From the NCBI GenBank assembly GCA_028287885.1, contig JAQBOT010000199.1, positions 1-16,969 on the forward strand: a stretch of DNA of 16,969 bases. The letters are read 5' to 3'. This DNA is from Pedobacter sp. Its GTDB lineage: Bacteria; Bacteroidota; Bacteroidia; Sphingobacteriales; Sphingobacteriaceae. The position numbers and the translations under genes were made by a program. This document shows, in pieces, positions 1 to 7,992 of this stretch. Position 1 is the stretch's first letter. Each line of letters starts with the position of its first letter. The notes below the pieces were generated by a model. That model had not been told where the DNA came from, ran no database searches, and saw nothing but the letters and a program-made list of their open reading frames with translations.

Positions 1-187
1 CAGAAAGCTTACATCCTTCCAGACGGTTCGGGTTGACCTGGTGAATGCAGGTGCAAATTGGGTTGATGAAGAAGTGGTGGTTGATCAGGGATTGGTTACA
101 AGCAGAAGTCCGAAAGACTTGCCGGCATTTAACGACAAGATCGTAGAAGAATTTGCTGAAGGCGTTCATGAAGGACAACATGCCTAA
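1..187 (+). CDS. PfpI/DJ-1 family protein (type 1 glutamine-amidotransferase fold), C-terminal fragment
   Basis: This reading frame is open from the left edge and stops with TAA at 185-187. About 61 residues are visible, beginning RKLTSF and ending EGQHA. The segments [19 protein letters not shown] and DLPAFN are what I recognise as the C-terminal part of PfpI/YhbO-type proteins of the DJ-1 superfamily. These proteins are described as intracellular proteases, deglycases or stress chaperones. The catalytic Cys lies upstream of the window and cannot be checked, so activity is not assigned. The gene ends just before a bidirectional terminator and is convergent with the SDR gene. The family call rests on recalled sequence similarity over a short fragment. 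Confidence 0.8.
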   Translation, partial: RKLTSFQTVRVDLVNAGANWVDEEVVVDQGLVTSRSPKDLPAFNDKIVEEFAEGVHEGQHA

Positions 188-209
188 GCTACGCGACCTG
201 GAATAATAA

Positions 210-245
210 AAAAAGGGGGAACATCAAACAATGCTCCCCCTTTTT
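210..245. terminator. Bidirectional rho-independent terminator
   Basis: The arms 210-224 and 231-245 form a 15-base inverted repeat with one mismatch around the loop CAAACA. The core is GGGGG/CCCCC flanked by A5 and T5, so both strands carry a U-tract. It lies between the convergent PfpI-type gene (ends 187) and SDR gene (ends 261) and can serve both. Confidence 0.85.
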
Positions 246-260
246 ACTAATTCAACTATG

Positions 261-977
261 TTACGGATTGGTGGACCATAGTCCAGCCTCTTTAACAAAA
301 ACTCTGCGGTTCAACTTCAGCTGCGCTACAATAAGTTCCGCGAAATCTTCCGGTTGCATTACCCGTTCTGGATTTCCATCGGTTAAGTTCAAATCTTTTG
401 CCATGTCGGTCGCCACAGTACTTGGCAGCATGGTACTTACACGAATGTTGTCTTTTCTTACTTCCTGCATTAAGGATTCCGACATGCCAATTAACGCAAA
501 CTTTGATGCACTATAAGCGCTTGTCACAGCAGCCCCGTTCTTTCCTGCGGTTGAAGAAATGTTGATGATGTCGCCAGTCTTGCGCTGTTTCATTTCAGGA
601 AGTACTGCCCGGGTTACATAGTAGGGTCCGAATAGGTTTACCTTCACAATCTCTTCCCAACGCGTAGGCTCCAGGTCCATGAAAGATCCAAAGGAAGAGA
701 TACCTGCATTGTTTATTAAGATGTCGATAGCACCCAGTTCTCCCTTAACCTTTTCTACCGCAGCATTAACCTCCTCTATGTTTGACACATCGACAATGGC
801 GATTGTAGTCTTTACCTGATATTGCTTCAGTTCCTCTGCTACACGTTGTAGGTCGGCTTCAGTTCTGGCTAGCAGTCCGACATTTACACCTTCCTGCGCC
901 AAGGCAATTGCGATGGCACGGCCAATGCCTTTGCCTGCTCCTGTTACAATTGCATTCTTTCCTTGTAGTGATTCCAT
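261..977 (-). CDS. Short-chain dehydrogenase/reductase (FabG-like 3-ketoacyl reductase family)
   Basis: This 238-residue protein is a classical SDR of normal length. It shows the Rossmann nucleotide-binding motif TGAGKGIG (residues 12-19), the NNAG motif (89-92), the structural Asn114, and the catalytic Ser142, Tyr155 and Lys159 (YSASK). The Arg38 after the second beta strand suggests NADP(H) preference, which is inference. The closest recognisable group is the 3-ketoacyl-(acyl-carrier-protein) reductase-like SDRs of Bacteroidota. The substrate cannot be read from the sequence, and similarity to FabG does not prove a role in fatty-acid synthesis. It has no signal peptide and should be cytoplasmic. 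The gene stands alone between two terminators (210-245 and 1051-1085). Upstream, a TACCTTTA element (minus strand, 997-1004) is 7/8 to the Bacteroidota -7 box and could be its promoter. Confidence 0.9.
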   Translation of the reverse strand: MESLQGKNAIVTGAGKGIGRAIAIALAQEGVNVGLLARTEADLQRVAEELKQYQVKTTIAIVDVSNIEEVNAAVEKVKGELGAIDILINNAGISSFGSFMDLEPTRWEEIVKVNLFGPYYVTRAVLPEMKQRKTGDIINISSTAGKNGAAVTSAYSASKFALIGMSESLMQEVRKDNIRVSTMLPSTVATDMAKDLNLTDGNPERVMQPEDFAELIVAQLKLNRRVFVKEAGLWSTNP

Positions 978-1050
978 AATAAATTATTTAACGGGTTAAA
1001 GGTAAGAATTTCGAGGGCTGGGTAGCTTGAAGAATGCCATGTTTAAGCAA

Positions 1051-1085
1051 CAAAAAAGCCTGCAAACATTGCTGTTTGCAGGCTT
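1051..1085 (-). terminator. Rho-independent terminator of typA
   Basis: The arms 1056-1067 and 1074-1085 are a perfect 12-base inverted repeat (AAGCCTGCAAAC) around the loop ATTGCT. On the minus strand the stem is followed by a run of six T (1052-1057). It sits 40 bases past the typA stop codon and before the SDR gene's upstream region, so it ends typA transcripts and insulates the SDR gene. Confidence 0.85.
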
Positions 1086-1124
1086 AATCTTATGTAGGAC
1101 ACGCTATAGCGTGGTACCTATTAT

Positions 1125-2930
1125 TTATTGGTAAGACTTAGCGTTGATCTTACGTGCATTTTCATTTAAATGAATCTTACGTAAACGCATGCTTAATGGA
1201 GTAACTTCAATGTACTCATCAGACTGGATGTATTCCATTGCTTCTTCCAGAGAGAATTTAATTGCCGGTGCAATACGGGCATTATCATCTGTTCCTGAAG
1301 CACGCATATTGGTTAAGGCTTTACCTTTAACAATATTTACAACCAAGTCGTTATCACGTATGTGCTCTCCAACAATCTGACCTTCGTAAACATCAACTCC
1401 CGGATCAACGAAGAAACGTCCGCGATCCTGTAGTTTGTCAATAGAATAAGCTGTTGTATTTCCTTTATCCATGGAAACCAAAACGCCACTCAATCTTCCA
1501 GGTATTACACCTTTCCAAGGCTCGTAAGCTTTGAAACGGTGAGCCATAATTGCTTCACCAGCTGTAGCTGTTAAAACGTTATTTCTTAAACCAATGATAC
1601 CACGTGCAGGAATATCAAATTCCAAATGCTGTAAGTCACCTTTTGGTTCCATGATCAACAACTCACCTTTACGTTGGGTTACCAATTCAATTACTTTACC
1701 AGCAACCTCGCCGGGTACATCAACGATCAATGTTTCAATCGGCTCACATTTTTTACCATCAATTTCTTTGATGATAACTTGTGGCTGACCAACTTGTATC
1801 TCATAACCTTCACGACGCATGGTTTCGATCAATACCGATAAATGCAGAATACCTCTTCCATATACCAAGTAAGCATCAGGAGATTCAGTCTCTACTACTT
1901 TAAGGGCAAGATTTTTTTCCATCTCCTTGTACAAACGTTCTCTTAAACGTTGTGAAGTAACAAACTTACCTTCTTTACCGAAGAATGGAGAGTTATTGAT
2001 GGTGAACAACATGTTCATTGTAGGCTCATCAATGCTGATAACAGGTAGTTGCTCCGGAGCATCGAAATCTGCGATTGTATCACCGATATCAAAACCATCA
2101 ATACCAACTACTGCGCAGATATCACCTGATTTTACTTCTGTAGCTCTAATTTTACCCAGACCTTCAAAAGTATAAAGTTCTTTTACTCTTGATTTAACCA
2201 TTTTACCATCACGTTTGATCAACGTAACCGGTTGGTTTTCTTTAATGCTGCCACGGTGAACACGACCAATTGCGATACGACCTACAAAAGATGAATAATC
2301 TAAAGAGGTGATCTGCATTTGAAGTGTACCTTCGTTGGTTGGTGCAGGTGGAATAGATTCGATTACCGCATCCAACAAAGCAAAAATATCTGTGGTTGGT
2401 TTATTGTAGTCTGTACTCATCCATCCTTGTTTAGATGAACCGTAGATTACAGGGAAGTCCAATTGATCTTCAGTCGCTTCAAGGTTGTAGAACAATTCAA
2501 AGATTTGTTCATATACCTCTTCAGGACGGCAGTTTTCTTTATCGACTTTATTTACAACAACAATAGGTTTTAATCCTAAAGCCAGTGCTTTTTGTGTTAC
2601 GAAACGTGTTTGAGGCATTGCACCTTCAAAAGCGTCACACAACAGCAATACGCCGTCGGCCATTTTCAACACCCGCTCTACTTCACCGCCGAAATCCGCG
2701 TGACCAGGAGTGTCCATGATGTTAATCTTAACGTCTTTATACTGTACGGAAACGTTTTTCGAAACGATGGTAATTCCTCGTTCGCGTTCCAGATCATTAT
2801 TATCAAGAATTAAATCACCTGTTTGCTCGTTATCACGAAAAACAGAACAAGTGTGTAAAATTTTATCAACCAAAGTGGTTTTACCGTGGTCAACGTGTGC
2901 TATAATAGCTATGTTTCTAATTTTTTGCAT
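1125..2930 (-). CDS. typA: Translational GTPase TypA/BipA
   Basis: This 601-residue protein is a full-length ribosome-binding GTPase of the EF-G/LepA superfamily. The G domain shows G1 AHVDHGKT (11-18), G2 ERERGIT (48-54), G3 DTPGH (73-77) and G4 NKVD (127-130). EF-G-like beta-barrel and alpha/beta domains follow, then the TypA-specific C-terminal domain. In other bacteria TypA/BipA helps 50S ribosome assembly and growth under cold or other stress. It lacks EF-G domain IV, as expected for the family. The start codon at 2928-2930 is supported by the immediate start of beta strand 1 (KIRNIAIIAH). A perfect TAnnTTTG promoter box lies just upstream (2953-2960) and a strong terminator downstream, so the gene is probably monocistronic. 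Confidence 0.97.
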   Translation of the reverse strand: MQKIRNIAIIAHVDHGKTTLVDKILHTCSVFRDNEQTGDLILDNNDLERERGITIVSKNVSVQYKDVKINIMDTPGHADFGGEVERVLKMADGVLLLCDAFEGAMPQTRFVTQKALALGLKPIVVVNKVDKENCRPEEVYEQIFELFYNLEATEDQLDFPVIYGSSKQGWMSTDYNKPTTDIFALLDAVIESIPPAPTNEGTLQMQITSLDYSSFVGRIAIGRVHRGSIKENQPVTLIKRDGKMVKSRVKELYTFEGLGKIRATEVKSGDICAVVGIDGFDIGDTIADFDAPEQLPVISIDEPTMNMLFTINNSPFFGKEGKFVTSQRLRERLYKEMEKNLALKVVETESPDAYLVYGRGILHLSVLIETMRREGYEIQVGQPQVIIKEIDGKKCEPIETLIVDVPGEVAGKVIELVTQRKGELLIMEPKGDLQHLEFDIPARGIIGLRNNVLTATAGEAIMAHRFKAYEPWKGVIPGRLSGVLVSMDKGNTTAYSIDKLQDRGRFFVDPGVDVYEGQIVGEHIRDNDLVVNIVKGKALTNMRASGTDDNARIAPAIKFSLEEAMEYIQSDEYIEVTPLSMRLRKIHLNENARKINAKSYQ

Positions 2931-2934
2931 AAAA

Positions 2935-2954
2935 TGCGCCTGTAATTTGGCGCA
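2935..2954. repeat. Short palindrome in the typA promoter/leader
   Basis: TGCGCC (2935-2940) and GGCGCA (2949-2954) form a perfect 6-base inverted repeat with an 8-base spacer. It touches the predicted -7 box of typA and spans the expected transcription start. It could be an operator or a short leader hairpin; a chance match is also possible. Confidence 0.4.
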
Positions 2955-2960
2955 AAGATA
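2953..2960 (-). promoter_or_regulatory. Predicted -7 promoter box of typA
   Basis: The minus strand reads TATCTTTG, a perfect match to the Bacteroidota -7 consensus TAnnTTTG. It lies 23 bases from the typA start codon, giving a leader of roughly 15 bases. No clear TTTG -33 box is visible at the expected distance, so the call rests on the -7 element and its position. Confidence 0.5.
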
Positions 2961-3013
2961 TGGCTTTTTTTTGAATATATCAGCCTATTAGCTAGGGCAA
3001 TGTAATGTAAAAA

Positions 3014-3823
3014 TCAAAAATGTGTACGTCGCGGGAATGCCCAGGTCAGAAAAGCAGGCATGACCTTAGCCCAGGTAGGCACGTCATGTTTACCGCCAAC
3101 CATTTCATAATAGCTGATATCCTGCCCCTGCTTATATCCTTTACTGTGCAACTCTTTGATCAAATCAATGGCATCATCTATGGAGTCAATTATGAAATTG
3201 TGGTTTCGGTCTTCGGTCTCATCCTCAGTCCCCGTCATGATCCAAAATTTCAAGTCCGGTTTGCCTTCAGTATCACGCACAACCTGTTGCATTATCCGAT
3301 CAGAGGGTTGATATCCATCATTCAGGTCTTTTCGTCTCCACCAAAAAGAACCGGAGAATACACCCACGGCATCGAAGGCATTAAAGTGATTCCAGGCAAT
3401 GTCAAAGGCACTCAATCCACCCATAGAGCATCCGGCAATAGCGCGGCGCCCGTTTATTGGCTGCACAATTTTCTTTTCTATTAGTGGTAGAAGCTCTTCA
3501 ACAACGAAGGCGGCATATTGATCTGCTTTTGCGCCCCGCCTTAAGTAATCTGGAATGCCGGCCACGCCATATTCCTGCATGCGGTCGTCTGATGCTTTTA
3601 TGGCCACCACAATCACCGGATCAATTACTCCGTTGATGAACAGGTAACTAAGCGTTTCTCTTAGGTGCAGTCCTTCAGCGTCCTGCCCATCGTTTAACAA
3701 CAAAAGATTTAGTTCCTCATTGCCTTTGAGGACGGCGGGTTTTAGAATTAAGAACTCGACTTCCCTCTTTAATTTACTTGATTTTACTTTGTTTACTGTA
3801 ATTGTGAATTCGGAAGGGGACAT
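3014..3823 (-). CDS. Esterase-D-type alpha/beta hydrolase (enterochelin-esterase-like)
   Basis: This 269-residue protein is a putative serine hydrolase of the esterase family that includes enterochelin esterases (Fes/IroE) and esterase D. The nucleophile elbow GCSMG occupies 131-135 with Ser133. An acidic patch after a beta strand (GTEDE, around 198-202) is the likely place of the catalytic acid, and His246 in GGKHDVPTW is the catalytic His. No signal peptide or lipobox is visible, so it should be cytoplasmic. The substrate is unknown; the family cleaves esters of siderophores, acyl-CoAs and carbohydrates. It is head to head with the ligase cluster that starts with another esterase at 4001, across a 177-base gap, which suggests but does not prove a shared role. 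Confidence 0.85.
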   Translation of the reverse strand: MSPSEFTITVNKVKSSKLKREVEFLILKPAVLKGNEELNLLLLNDGQDAEGLHLRETLSYLFINGVIDPVIVVAIKASDDRMQEYGVAGIPDYLRRGAKADQYAAFVVEELLPLIEKKIVQPINGRRAIAGCSMGGLSAFDIAWNHFNAFDAVGVFSGSFWWRRKDLNDGYQPSDRIMQQVVRDTEGKPDLKFWIMTGTEDETEDRNHNFIIDSIDDAIDLIKELHSKGYKQGQDISYYEMVGGKHDVPTWAKVMPAFLTWAFPRRTHF

Positions 3824-3868
3824 AAGGGCTTTAAATGTTTAGAGCATTTCAACTCACAAATAGTTTTC

Positions 3869-3876
3869 CAAATTTA
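3869..3876 (-). promoter_or_regulatory. Candidate -7 promoter box of the minus-strand esterase gene
   Basis: The minus strand reads TAAATTTG, a perfect TAnnTTTG match 45 bases from the esterase start codon at 3823. No -33 TTTG box is evident at the right spacing. The divergent intergenic region 3824-4000 must also hold the promoter of the gene at 4001, for which I see no clean box. Confidence 0.35.
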
Positions 3877-4000
3877 TGATTATTCAGATTTTATTGCGGA
3901 TGTTGAGTTTAAAATATAATTTGACTGGATTCGGTAACAAAAGGAGCCGTCTTCTTGTTAATGAAATTGTTCTTTCCTAACTTAAAACCAAATAGTAAGA

Positions 4001-4705
4001 ATGCAAGAGGAATACATAAAGTGGTATAGTCCAAACCTTAACCGGGATATAGACATGCTGACTTTCGGCCATGCTGGTCAGCCAGTTATATTATTTCCAA
4101 CAAGCAAAGGGAGGTACTATGAAAACAAGGACTTTAAACTGATTGATAGCGTAGCCTATTACGTAAACGCGGGAAGAATAAAGATTTATTGTCCGGATGG
4201 AATTGACGAAATAAGTTTATACAACAAGGATATACACCCGGCTGAGCGGATCAAAAATCATATGTGGTATGATAGAATGATTTTCGAAGAAGTCGTATCC
4301 AGGGCTAAGAATGACACGGGCTATGATAAAGTTACTACCGCAGGCTGCAGCTTTGGCGGATATCATGCCGCTAATTTCGCCTTTAGACATCCGTGGATTG
4401 TTAACCACATGTTTAGCATGAGTGGTGCCTTCGATATAACTGGTCAGCTTGACGGATTTTATAATGAAGACGTGTATTACAACAATCCGGTTGATTTTCT
4501 GCCCAACGACAACCATTCGGCATTGTGGGAAATGGACATTGTTTTGGGAACAACAGACAGGGACATCTGTCGGGGATACAATGAGCATCTATCGGGAATA
4601 CTGAGCAGAAAAGGCATACATCATCTGCTTGATATTAAACACAACGCAGATCATGACTGGCCAGTCTGGAGACAAATGTTTCCGGAATACATTGCAAGAA
4701 TCTAA
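4001..4705 (+). CDS. Esterase family alpha/beta hydrolase, first gene of the ligase cluster
   Basis: This 234-residue protein is a compact alpha/beta hydrolase of the esterase-D superfamily. The nucleophile elbow is GCSFGG (115-120, Ser117). The probable catalytic His is His218 in ADHDWPVW, and Asp186 in GTTDRD is a candidate acid. It has no signal peptide. It shares the Gly-Cys-Ser elbow and the C-terminal Trp-Pro/Pro-Thr-Trp region style with the divergent esterase at 3014-3823 but is not a close duplicate. It lies 43 bases upstream of the ATP-grasp gene and on the same strand. A plausible role is hydrolysing or transferring an ester or thioester intermediate made by the downstream ligases. 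That role is inference from context only. Confidence 0.85.
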   Translation: MQEEYIKWYSPNLNRDIDMLTFGHAGQPVILFPTSKGRYYENKDFKLIDSVAYYVNAGRIKIYCPDGIDEISLYNKDIHPAERIKNHMWYDRMIFEEVVSRAKNDTGYDKVTTAGCSFGGYHAANFAFRHPWIVNHMFSMSGAFDITGQLDGFYNEDVYYNNPVDFLPNDNHSALWEMDIVLGTTDRDICRGYNEHLSGILSRKGIHHLLDIKHNADHDWPVWRQMFPEYIARI

Positions 4706-4748
4706 ACAATTAGAAAGATATAAAGAAGCTAAGATTAACCTATTTATC

Positions 4749-6029
4749 ATGAAAAAAATTGGAATCCTATTCGGAAAAGAAAGATCCTTCCCAGAGGCAT
4801 TTGTTAAGCGCGTCAATGAGCTTGCAAATGGCGAATTCCTGGCGGAATTCGTGCAGATCGACAAGATCTTTCAGGGCGAACCTTTGGATTATGCCGTAAT
4901 TATTGACCGCATCTCTCAGGATGTTCCGTTCTACCGCGCTGCCCTCAAGAATGCAGCTAGTACCGGAACAGCTGTTATAAATAATCCATTTTGGTGGAGT
5001 GCCGATGAAAAGTTCTTCAACAATGCCTTAGCGGTAAGATTGGGCATACCCGTTCCAAAGACGGCCTTGATCCCATCGCGGGAGCATCCTTCAGATACCA
5101 CTGAAGAATCCTTTTCAAATTTAGCCTATCCGCTGGATTGGGAAGCGATATTCGAGTATACTGGATTTCCGGCATACATGAAACCCTTTGATGGCGGCGG
5201 TTGGAAGGACGTATACAAGCTGAACGACAAAGAAGAATTCTTTGAGAAACACAAGCTGACCAAGCAGTCGGTAATGATGTTGCAGGAAGAAATTCAGTTT
5301 GATGAGTACTACAGGTGCTATTGCATTGGCGGCAAATATGTGCGGATCATGCAATATGAACCAAGAAATGAGTTCCACTTGCGGTATGCGGTAGATAATG
5401 CACCCTCAAGTGAGGCTTTGCTGAAAACGATCCATGATTATGTGATCACCTTAAACCAGCAATTGGGTTATGATTTCAATACTGTGGAATTCGCCGTACG
5501 TGACGGAATACCTTACGCTATAGATTTCTGCAACCCAGCACCAGATGCCGAGGTAACCAGCGTAGGACAAGAAAATTTTGACTGGGTAATTGAAACCTCT
5601 GCTCAGTATGCAATTGAACGCGCAAGAGCACACAAAGATGGGCAGGATAACCTAACCTGGGGTGAGTACGTGAAGGGCTCTGCTAAACAGGCACCAAAGG
5701 TTAAAGCACCAGCCGTTGGGGATATTACCGAAGAAGTTGCTGCGCCTGTAGAATTGGAACCGGTAAAGGAAGCACCGGCAAAGGCGGCAAAAGGCAAATC
5801 AAGTAAAGCCGCTAAAAAGAGCAGGGCTGAAGATGCAAACCTTGTAGCAGACAAGGCGGACAAACCTGCAGCCAAAGAAGCCAAGCCAGTTGATAAAGAA
5901 GCTAAGCCTGCGAAATCAACTAGCAAAAAGGCAGCAGCAAAGGCCGTAGATTCAGATGATACTGCCGCAAAAGCACCAGTCGCAAAAGCACCGGCTTCAA
6001 AAGCAAAGAAAACAAGCGCCAAAAAATAA
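4749..6029 (+). CDS. ATP-grasp ligase with a Lys/Ala-rich C-terminal tail
   Basis: This 426-residue protein starts at the ATG at 4749. A longer reading from 4629 would overlap the upstream esterase and adds 40 residues with no family look. Residues 1-310 resemble RimK/ATP-grasp amide ligases. They comprise an N-terminal domain (KKIGILFGKERSFPEAF), a nucleotide-binding Lys145 before a Gly-rich loop (KPFDGGG), QEEIQ around 179-183, and a Mg-binding end with Glu247, Asp259 and Asn262 (VEF...IDFCNPAP). ATP-grasp enzymes join a carboxylate to an amine through an acyl phosphate. The substrate is unknown. Residues 316-426 form a low-complexity basic tail that is not needed for the fold. Neighbouring genes encode a carboxylate-amine ligase (20 bases downstream), an amidotransferase and a second ATP-grasp-like protein. 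Confidence 0.85.
   Translation: MKKIGILFGKERSFPEAFVKRVNELANGEFLAEFVQIDKIFQGEPLDYAVIIDRISQDVPFYRAALKNAASTGTAVINNPFWWSADEKFFNNALAVRLGIPVPKTALIPSREHPSDTTEESFSNLAYPLDWEAIFEYTGFPAYMKPFDGGGWKDVYKLNDKEEFFEKHKLTKQSVMMLQEEIQFDEYYRCYCIGGKYVRIMQYEPRNEFHLRYAVDNAPSSEALLKTIHDYVITLNQQLGYDFNTVEFAVRDGIPYAIDFCNPAPDAEVTSVGQENFDWVIETSAQYAIERARAHKDGQDNLTWGEYVKGSAKQAPKVKAPAVGDITEEVAAPVELEPVKEAPAKAAKGKSSKAAKKSRAEDANLVADKADKPAAKEAKPVDKEAKPAKSTSKKAAAKAVDSDDTAAKAPVAKAPASKAKKTSAKK
5694..6026 (+). repeat. Low-complexity Lys/Ala/Pro repeat region encoding the ATP-grasp tail
   Basis: This stretch encodes residues 316-426 of the ATP-grasp protein. The units are imperfect and include KEAKP (two copies close together), AKAPVAKAPASKAKK and several AAK/KAA blocks. 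The composition resembles histone-H1-like or linker tails of bacterial proteins. The DNA repeats are degenerate, with no perfect long unit. A spurious minus-strand frame across this stretch is a by-product of the skewed codons. Confidence 0.8.
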
Positions 6030-6050
6030 GGACCATATACGCTTCGAAAC

Positions 6051-7154
6051 ATGAAAAACGAATTTACCATTGGGGTTGAAGAAGAGTACATGGTTGTCGA
6101 CCCGGTTACAAGAGAACTGACTTCACATGATCAGCGGATTGTAGATGCCGCACAAAAGATCCATAAAGACCAGGTTAAAGCAGAAATGCACCAGGCGGTA
6201 GTTGAAGTTGGAACTGGCATTTGCCGGAGCACAGATGAGGCGCGTAAAGAGATTTCCCAGCTGCGTTACACTGTATCTCAGCTGGCAGGCGAACAAGGGT
6301 TGCGGATTGGTGCTTCTGGTACCCATCCTTTCTCTCACTGGGAAAAACAATTGATTACCGAGCATCCACGGTATAACGAAATTGTGAATGAACTTCAGGA
6401 AGCAGCCAGGTCCAACCTCATCTTCGGCTTACATGTGCATGTAGGTTTTCAATCCAGGGAACTTGCCGTTCACATTGCAAACCAAGTCAGGTATTTCCTG
6501 CCTCATGTTTTTGCGCTTTCTACGAATTCACCTTTTTGGGAGTCTAGAAATACTGGATATAAGTCTTATAGAACAAAAATCTTTGACAAGTTTCCAAGAA
6601 CTGGCATTCCGGACATCTTCAATAGCATCGAGGATTATGATAATTATGTCAAACTTCTCATAAAGACCAATTGCATTGACAATGCCAAAAAGATCTGGTG
6701 GGACATCCGGGTGCACCCATTCTTTCAGACCATTGAATTCCGAATTTGCGATTGCCCCATGCTTATTGATGAAACCATGGCTTTTACAGCTTTGTTTCAG
6801 GCCTTATGTGCAAAGCTGTATAAGCTAAGACTCCAAAACATGTCTTTCATCAACTATTCCAGAGCCCTGATCAATGAGAACAAATGGCGGGCTGCCAGAT
6901 ACGGAATTGACGGTAATCTGATAGACTTTGGTAAGGAAATTGAAGTGAACTGCAGAAATCTGATCTTGGAACTGCTTGATTTCATTGACGATGTGGTTGA
7001 TGAACTGGGTTGCAGGGCAGACGTAAATTATGTACTTAAAATTCTGGAAAACGGTACAGGTGCCGACAGGCAGTTGGCGGTTTACGAACAAACCGGTAAC
7101 TTTGAGTCGGTTGTAGATTACATAACCAGCCAAACATTAATAGGGGCAAAATAA
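6051..7154 (+). CDS. Carboxylate-amine ligase, YbdK/GCS2 family
   Basis: This 367-residue protein belongs to the glutamate-cysteine-ligase type 2 (GCS2, YbdK-like) family, which uses a glutamine-synthetase-like fold to make an amide from a carboxylate and an amine with ATP. The N-terminal motif GVEEEY (8-13) supplies metal-binding glutamates. HVHVG (128-132), NSPFW (159-163) and the FRICD strand (230-234) are further family signatures. The length matches the family (about 360-380). E. coli YbdK has weak gamma-glutamylcysteine synthetase activity, but most homologues have unknown substrates, so glutathione synthesis should not be assumed. The start is 21 bases after the ATP-grasp stop and the end is 4 bases before the amidotransferase, which implies a shared transcript and pathway. 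Confidence 0.93.
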   Translation: MKNEFTIGVEEEYMVVDPVTRELTSHDQRIVDAAQKIHKDQVKAEMHQAVVEVGTGICRSTDEARKEISQLRYTVSQLAGEQGLRIGASGTHPFSHWEKQLITEHPRYNEIVNELQEAARSNLIFGLHVHVGFQSRELAVHIANQVRYFLPHVFALSTNSPFWESRNTGYKSYRTKIFDKFPRTGIPDIFNSIEDYDNYVKLLIKTNCIDNAKKIWWDIRVHPFFQTIEFRICDCPMLIDETMAFTALFQALCAKLYKLRLQNMSFINYSRALINENKWRAARYGIDGNLIDFGKEIEVNCRNLILELLDFIDDVVDELGCRADVNYVLKILENGTGADRQLAVYEQTGNFESVVDYITSQTLIGAK

Positions 7155-7158
7155 AAAG

Positions 7159-7992
7159 ATGAGTAGAATGAAGTTGAAGGTAGCCATTATAGATATGAAC
7201 AATGGCCAAGCCAATCAGGGGATGCGCGGGATAAAGGAGATATTGTCGTTGTACCAACAAAATAATGATGTCGAATTTTCATTAGACATATTTGACTTAA
7301 GACAAAAAGAAGAGATTCCGGGATTGGAGTATAACATTTACTTTTCTACAGGAGGGCCAGGAAGCCCACTTGAAGGTACAGGTGAACGTTGGGAGAACCT
7401 GTTCTTCGACTTTCTTGAGCAAATTAAAATATACAATGAGGAGAACGATCAGGAAAAGAAATATCTTTTTCTGATCTGTCATTCCTTTCAGCTTGCATGC
7501 GTCAAATTCGGACTGGGAAATGTTACGCAGCGGAAATCCAATGCTTTTGGGATCTTTCCAATAAACTTGACAGAAGAGGGTAAGCAGGACTCGATTTTTG
7601 GCGCCTTAACGGATCCGTTCTTTTCGGTTGATAGCCGCGACTGGCAGGTTATAGAACCCAATGCTGCAGCATTTGAAGGCTTCGGAGCTAAAATACTTGC
7701 GTTGGAAAAGGAAAGAGAAAACGTTGATTTGGAGCGCTGCATCATGGCCATCCGCTTTACCAATGAGATTGTCGGAACGCAGTTTCACCCGGAAGCTGAC
7801 CCTGTGGGTATGAAAATGTATTTACTGAAAGACGAGAAGAAGAATACGATTATAGAAAATCACGGCGAGGAGAAATACCATGATATGCTGGAGAGTCTGG
7901 ATGATCCAGCAAGAATCAGATTTACGCAAACTATACTACTTCCCAACTTTCTGAACGAAGCAGTCCATTCGCAACTAGAAGCAATACTATGA
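7159..7992 (+). CDS. Class-I glutamine amidotransferase-like protein
   Basis: This 277-residue protein has the class-I GATase fold of the GMP-synthase/anthranilate-synthase type. An N-terminal strand (KVAIIDMNNG) is followed by STGGPGSP (63-70), the nucleophile elbow ICHSFQ with Cys107, and the His/Glu pair in GTQFHPEAD (His210, Glu212). The triad is therefore complete. The elbow reads C-H-S-F-Q rather than the usual G-x-C-x-G-x-Q. About 65 residues follow the His-Glu pair, longer than a minimal GATase domain. It could hydrolyse glutamine to feed ammonia to a partner ligase, or cleave a gamma-glutamyl bond as gamma-Glu-Gln hydrolases do. It overlaps the next gene by ATGA (7989-7992), a sign of translational coupling. 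Confidence 0.85.
   Translation: MSRMKLKVAIIDMNNGQANQGMRGIKEILSLYQQNNDVEFSLDIFDLRQKEEIPGLEYNIYFSTGGPGSPLEGTGERWENLFFDFLEQIKIYNEENDQEKKYLFLICHSFQLACVKFGLGNVTQRKSNAFGIFPINLTEEGKQDSIFGALTDPFFSVDSRDWQVIEPNAAAFEGFGAKILALEKERENVDLERCIMAIRFTNEIVGTQFHPEADPVGMKMYLLKDEKKNTIIENHGEEKYHDMLESLDDPARIRFTQTILLPNFLNEAVHSQLEAIL

Noticed and set aside
3020..3484. 154-residue plus-strand frame opposite the minus-strand esterase
   Set aside because: The minus-strand esterase has all the catalytic motifs; the plus-strand frame has no recognisable domain and is its shadow.
4629..4748. Longer N-terminus for the ATP-grasp protein starting at 4629
   Set aside because: It overlaps the last 77 bases of the esterase gene and its 40 residues do not resemble the family; the ATG at 4749 directly precedes the typical first strand.
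5603..6091. 162-residue minus-strand frame opposite the ATP-grasp tail
   Set aside because: It is Ala/Ser/Leu-rich because it mirrors the Lys/Ala codons of the plus-strand tail; it has no recognisable motif and covers parts of two real genes.
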